Origin: JARYMI01 sp037444845
GTDB lineage: Bacteria > Acidobacteriota > Aminicenantia > Aminicenantales > UBA8522
Assembly: GCA_037444845.1 (NCBI GenBank)
Contig: JBBILQ010000040.1
Location: 1-24,188, forward strand
Direction: 5' to 3'
Length of the DNA: 24,188 nucleotides
The notes under the pieces are model-generated. The model did no database searches. It had not been told where the DNA came from and was given only the letters and a program-made list of their open reading frames with translations. Both the position numbers and the translations under genes were made by a program. Shown one piece after another: positions 22,368 to 24,188 of the stretch (positions are counted from its first letter, which is position 1; every line of letters starts with the position of its first letter).

Positions 22368-23366
22368 TTAACCTGAGAAAACTAAACTCAGGAGTTTCGT
22401 AAAAAACCAGCCTAAAGCAATAGTTGCAGGAATAGTCAGAATCCAGGAAATGATGATGTTAGAAGCGATATCCCAGCGGACAGCTGAAAAACGGCGCGCT
22501 GCGCCGGCGCCTATAATTGAAGAAGTAATTGTATGAGTAGTAGAGACTGGAATCCCAAAAACAGAAGCCAACTGCAAGACACACGCGGCAGATGTTTCAG
22601 CAGAGAAGCCTTGCTCGGTATCTAAAGAGGTGATTTTCATCCCTAAAGTTTTTATGATTCTCCAACCTCCATAGGCCACACCCAGCCCAGCCGTTAAGCC
22701 AACAGTTAGAATTATCCAAAGAGGCACCTTTGGGTCTTTCCATCCATGGTAGAGGGCTAGCACCATGACCAGCATGCCCATTGGTTTCTGAGCATCGTTA
22801 CGGCCATGGCTAAAGGCCATAAATGCTGCCGAAAGGCGCTGGAGGTTCCTAAAAACTGGCTTCATCTTAGTGCTGGGGGCTGAATGAAAAAGACGATAAA
22901 TAGCGCCCATCAATAAGGCTCCCGCTAAAAAGCCCAATAATGGAGAAGCAACTATGGCAATGAGAACTTTTGTTAACCCTCCCCATTTAATTACCTTTAC
23001 TCCTGCCACAGCCAGTCCCGCCCCAACAACCGCACCAATCAAACCATGAGTTTCGCTGACTGGAATCCCGAAACAATAGGTGAACAAACTCCATGCCATC
23101 GTTCCTAAAAGTGCCCCAATAACTGTATAAAGGGTAATCAGTTCTAAGGCGACAATCCCCTTACCGATGGTCAAAGCCACCGCTGTACCAGTTAGAGCAC
23201 CGACGATTTCTAAAATACCGGCCATCAGGACTGCAGCTCTAGGCGAAAGTGCTCGAGAACCGATTGAAGTGGCAATGGCATTGGCGGCGTCAGTAAAACC
23301 ACCAACAAAAGCGTATCCATAACAGAGGAAACCGGCAATAATTAAGGCGATGAAACTAATTTCCAT
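22368..23366 (-). CDS. PiT-family low-affinity inorganic phosphate transporter
   Basis: An inner-membrane phosphate permease of the PiT/PHO4 family (332 aa), driven by the proton or sodium gradient. Seen: the two inverted signature motifs, GGFTDAANAIAT near the N-terminus and SHGRNDAQKPMG in the middle; the paired GIPVSETHG and GIPVSTTHT loops; and about ten hydrophobic segments. It begins six bases after the stop of the DUF47 gene, the usual order for this pair. A/T-richer than the middle of the window. Sulfate permeases of the same superfamily are possible, but the DUF47 neighbour favours phosphate. Confidence 0.92.
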   Translation of the reverse strand: MEISFIALIIAGFLCYGYAFVGGFTDAANAIATSIGSRALSPRAAVLMAGILEIVGALTGTAVALTIGKGIVALELITLYTVIGALLGTMAWSLFTYCFGIPVSETHGLIGAVVGAGLAVAGVKVIKWGGLTKVLIAIVASPLLGFLAGALLMGAIYRLFHSAPSTKMKPVFRNLQRLSAAFMAFSHGRNDAQKPMGMLVMVLALYHGWKDPKVPLWIILTVGLTAGLGVAYGGWRIIKTLGMKITSLDTEQGFSAETSAACVLQLASVFGIPVSTTHTITSSIIGAGAARRFSAVRWDIASNIIISWILTIPATIALGWFFTKLLSLVFSG

Positions 23367-23372
23367 ATTTGA

Positions 23373-24011
23373 TCACCTGTATTTTATCCTTAGCCTCTCG
23401 AAGATAATAGCCACATGCTCACATATATCAAGGGTGTCTTCCAGCATCTGAAATATTTCCTTCCATGTAATCAAAGACAGGATGGTGTCTTTATCAAAAT
23501 CGGACGACGTTTCGCACATCAAATCTTTTAGAATTTTTCGGTGGAGTTTGTCGCCCTGGTTTTCTAAACTATGCAACTTCTCGCAACATAGCTGGAAGTC
23601 GTCTAATTGAAATTTGTGCTCATTAATTATTGAAACGCCTCTATGGATCTGTTGGACGGATTGCAGGATTAGTTCTGAAAATTCTCTCGCCGCCTCATTT
23701 TTTTCCGCGGTGCTGTAAAGATAGAGGCGATTTGCCACTTGCTCTATTTCATCTACTATATCGTCTAATCGATCGGTCAATTCCTTGATATCCTCTTTAT
23801 CTAATGGAAGGATGAAAACCTTTTCGATCTCTTCTGTAATTTCATGGACGAATTCATCTGCTTTAGCTTCAAGAATCTCAAGCCTCGCACAGCTATGTTT
23901 CAGTTGTGATATATTGGCCATAGTCTCTTGGAATATTTTGGCTGCCTCTTCAACGACGGAAGATTGTTCCACTAATTTCGCCAGGACCTTTGATTTTTTT
24001 GGCAAAAACAT
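23373..24011 (-). CDS. DUF47 (PhoU-like) accessory protein of the PiT transporter
   Basis: A cytosolic all-helical protein (212 aa) of the DUF47/PhoU_div family. Seen: repeated heptad-like helices, acidic motifs E(A/E)KADEFVHEITEEIEK and LTDRLDDIVDEIEQVANRL, which in PhoU-like proteins bind metal ions, and HSLENQGDKLHRKI. Members are regularly encoded beside PiT and are thought to control it. GGAGG lies five bases before the ATG. First gene of a two-gene operon with the transporter. Confidence 0.92.
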   Translation of the reverse strand: MFLPKKSKVLAKLVEQSSVVEEAAKIFQETMANISQLKHSCARLEILEAKADEFVHEITEEIEKVFILPLDKEDIKELTDRLDDIVDEIEQVANRLYLYSTAEKNEAAREFSELILQSVQQIHRGVSIINEHKFQLDDFQLCCEKLHSLENQGDKLHRKILKDLMCETSSDFDKDTILSLITWKEIFQMLEDTLDICEHVAIIFERLRIKYR

Positions 24012-24037
24012 ATTGTCCTCCAGAATTGGTTTTTCCC

Positions 24038-24043
24038 ATTATA
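24038..24043 (-). promoter_or_regulatory. -10 element of the DUF47-PiT operon
   Basis: A perfect TATAAT on the minus strand, 26 bases before the DUF47 start codon. The hexamer 17 bases further upstream (TATTTA) is a weak -35, so the promoter may be activator-dependent or of another sigma class. I saw no Pho-box repeat in the 100 bases upstream. Confidence 0.45.
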
Positions 24044-24138
24044 TCAAAGACATCGTGACTTAAATACTTCCCAAAAACTGTACGGGTAAATCTGATTACA
24101 ACCGGTGGCTGATCATTCATGGCCGCGGCCTTAGTGCC

Positions 24139-24188
24139 CATTCCACTGATTTCGGCCACCTATTCCAAACGAAGGCGGCCACCTGTCG
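24139..24188 (-). mobile_element. Possible terminal repeats of an IS21-type element
   Basis: On the minus strand GGTGGCCG occurs at 24183-24176 and again at 24160-24153, each followed about 17 bases later by TGGAAT. This gives tandem units of about 22-23 bp running off the window edge. Multiple GGTGGCC/GGAAT end repeats are, as I remember them, a feature of IS21-family ends. No transposase (istA/istB) is inside the window, so the call rests on the repeat pattern alone. Confidence 0.35.

Noticed and set aside
1..24188. CRISPR arrays, tRNA or rRNA genes, riboswitches
   Set aside because: No regularly spaced repeats, cloverleaf-like segments or known leader folds were seen on either strand; a covariance-model scan would be the decisive test.

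Overview
The window reads as bacterial, Gram-negative chromosomal DNA: there is an outer-membrane efflux channel, and several enzymes carry signal peptides. Gene content (exported M3 and C69 peptidases, a DUF3887 alpha/beta hydrolase, relics of a carboxypeptidase-regulatory-like domain) suggests the Acidobacteriota/Aminicenantes sphere. This is an impression from protein style with low confidence. I see no rRNA, tRNA or CRISPR array.

Layout: (1) 1-3304, plus strand: a translationally coupled ABC exporter (ATPase plus two ABC-2 permeases). (2) 3305-3928: a gene graveyard with a carboxypeptidase-regulatory-like relic, a PIN-domain toxin relic and copy 1 of an unnamed repeat. (3) 3929-11218, minus strand: a complete copper/silver efflux operon in the order csoR-type repressor, cusA-type RND pump, outer-membrane channel, cusB-type adaptor, with a CsoR-type operator and promoter in front. 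(4) 11219-11552: a mostly non-coding gap with copy 2 of the repeat. (5) 11552-13687, minus: exported M3 oligopeptidase. (6) 13861-17944, plus: a tight five-gene run of decarboxylating dehydrogenase, LeuC-like and LeuD-like hydro-lyase subunits, tsaB and rimI. (7) 18060-18794, minus: an AT-rich orphan glycosyltransferase. (8) 19096-20460 plus and 20483-22243 minus: convergent exported alpha/beta hydrolase and C69 peptidase. (9) 22368-24011, minus: PiT phosphate transporter with its DUF47 partner. (10) the last ~50 bases look like the end of an IS21-type element.

The most notable structure is a pair of two-ended repeats (3716-3945 and 11445-11552). They lie in the same orientation on either side of the copper operon. 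Their conserved edges match almost base for base, but their interiors differ completely: a PIN-domain relic in one, a short hairpin in the other. The repeat edge coincides with gene 3' ends and supplies the last codons and the stop of the adaptor gene. Other points worth a look are a probable AUA start for rimI in an ATAA overlap with tsaB, a CusA-type pump with a large extra membrane block but an intact three-methionine site, and a dehydrogenase/hydro-lyase trio whose substrate cannot be fixed from sequence.

Working together: the repressor, pump, channel and adaptor form a self-contained Cu(I)/Ag(I) detoxification unit. The dehydrogenase and two-subunit hydro-lyase would catalyse successive isomerisation and oxidative decarboxylation of a citrate-like 2-/3-hydroxy acid. 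TsaB and RimI are housekeeping translation-related enzymes riding on the same transcript. PiT and DUF47 form a phosphate uptake pair.
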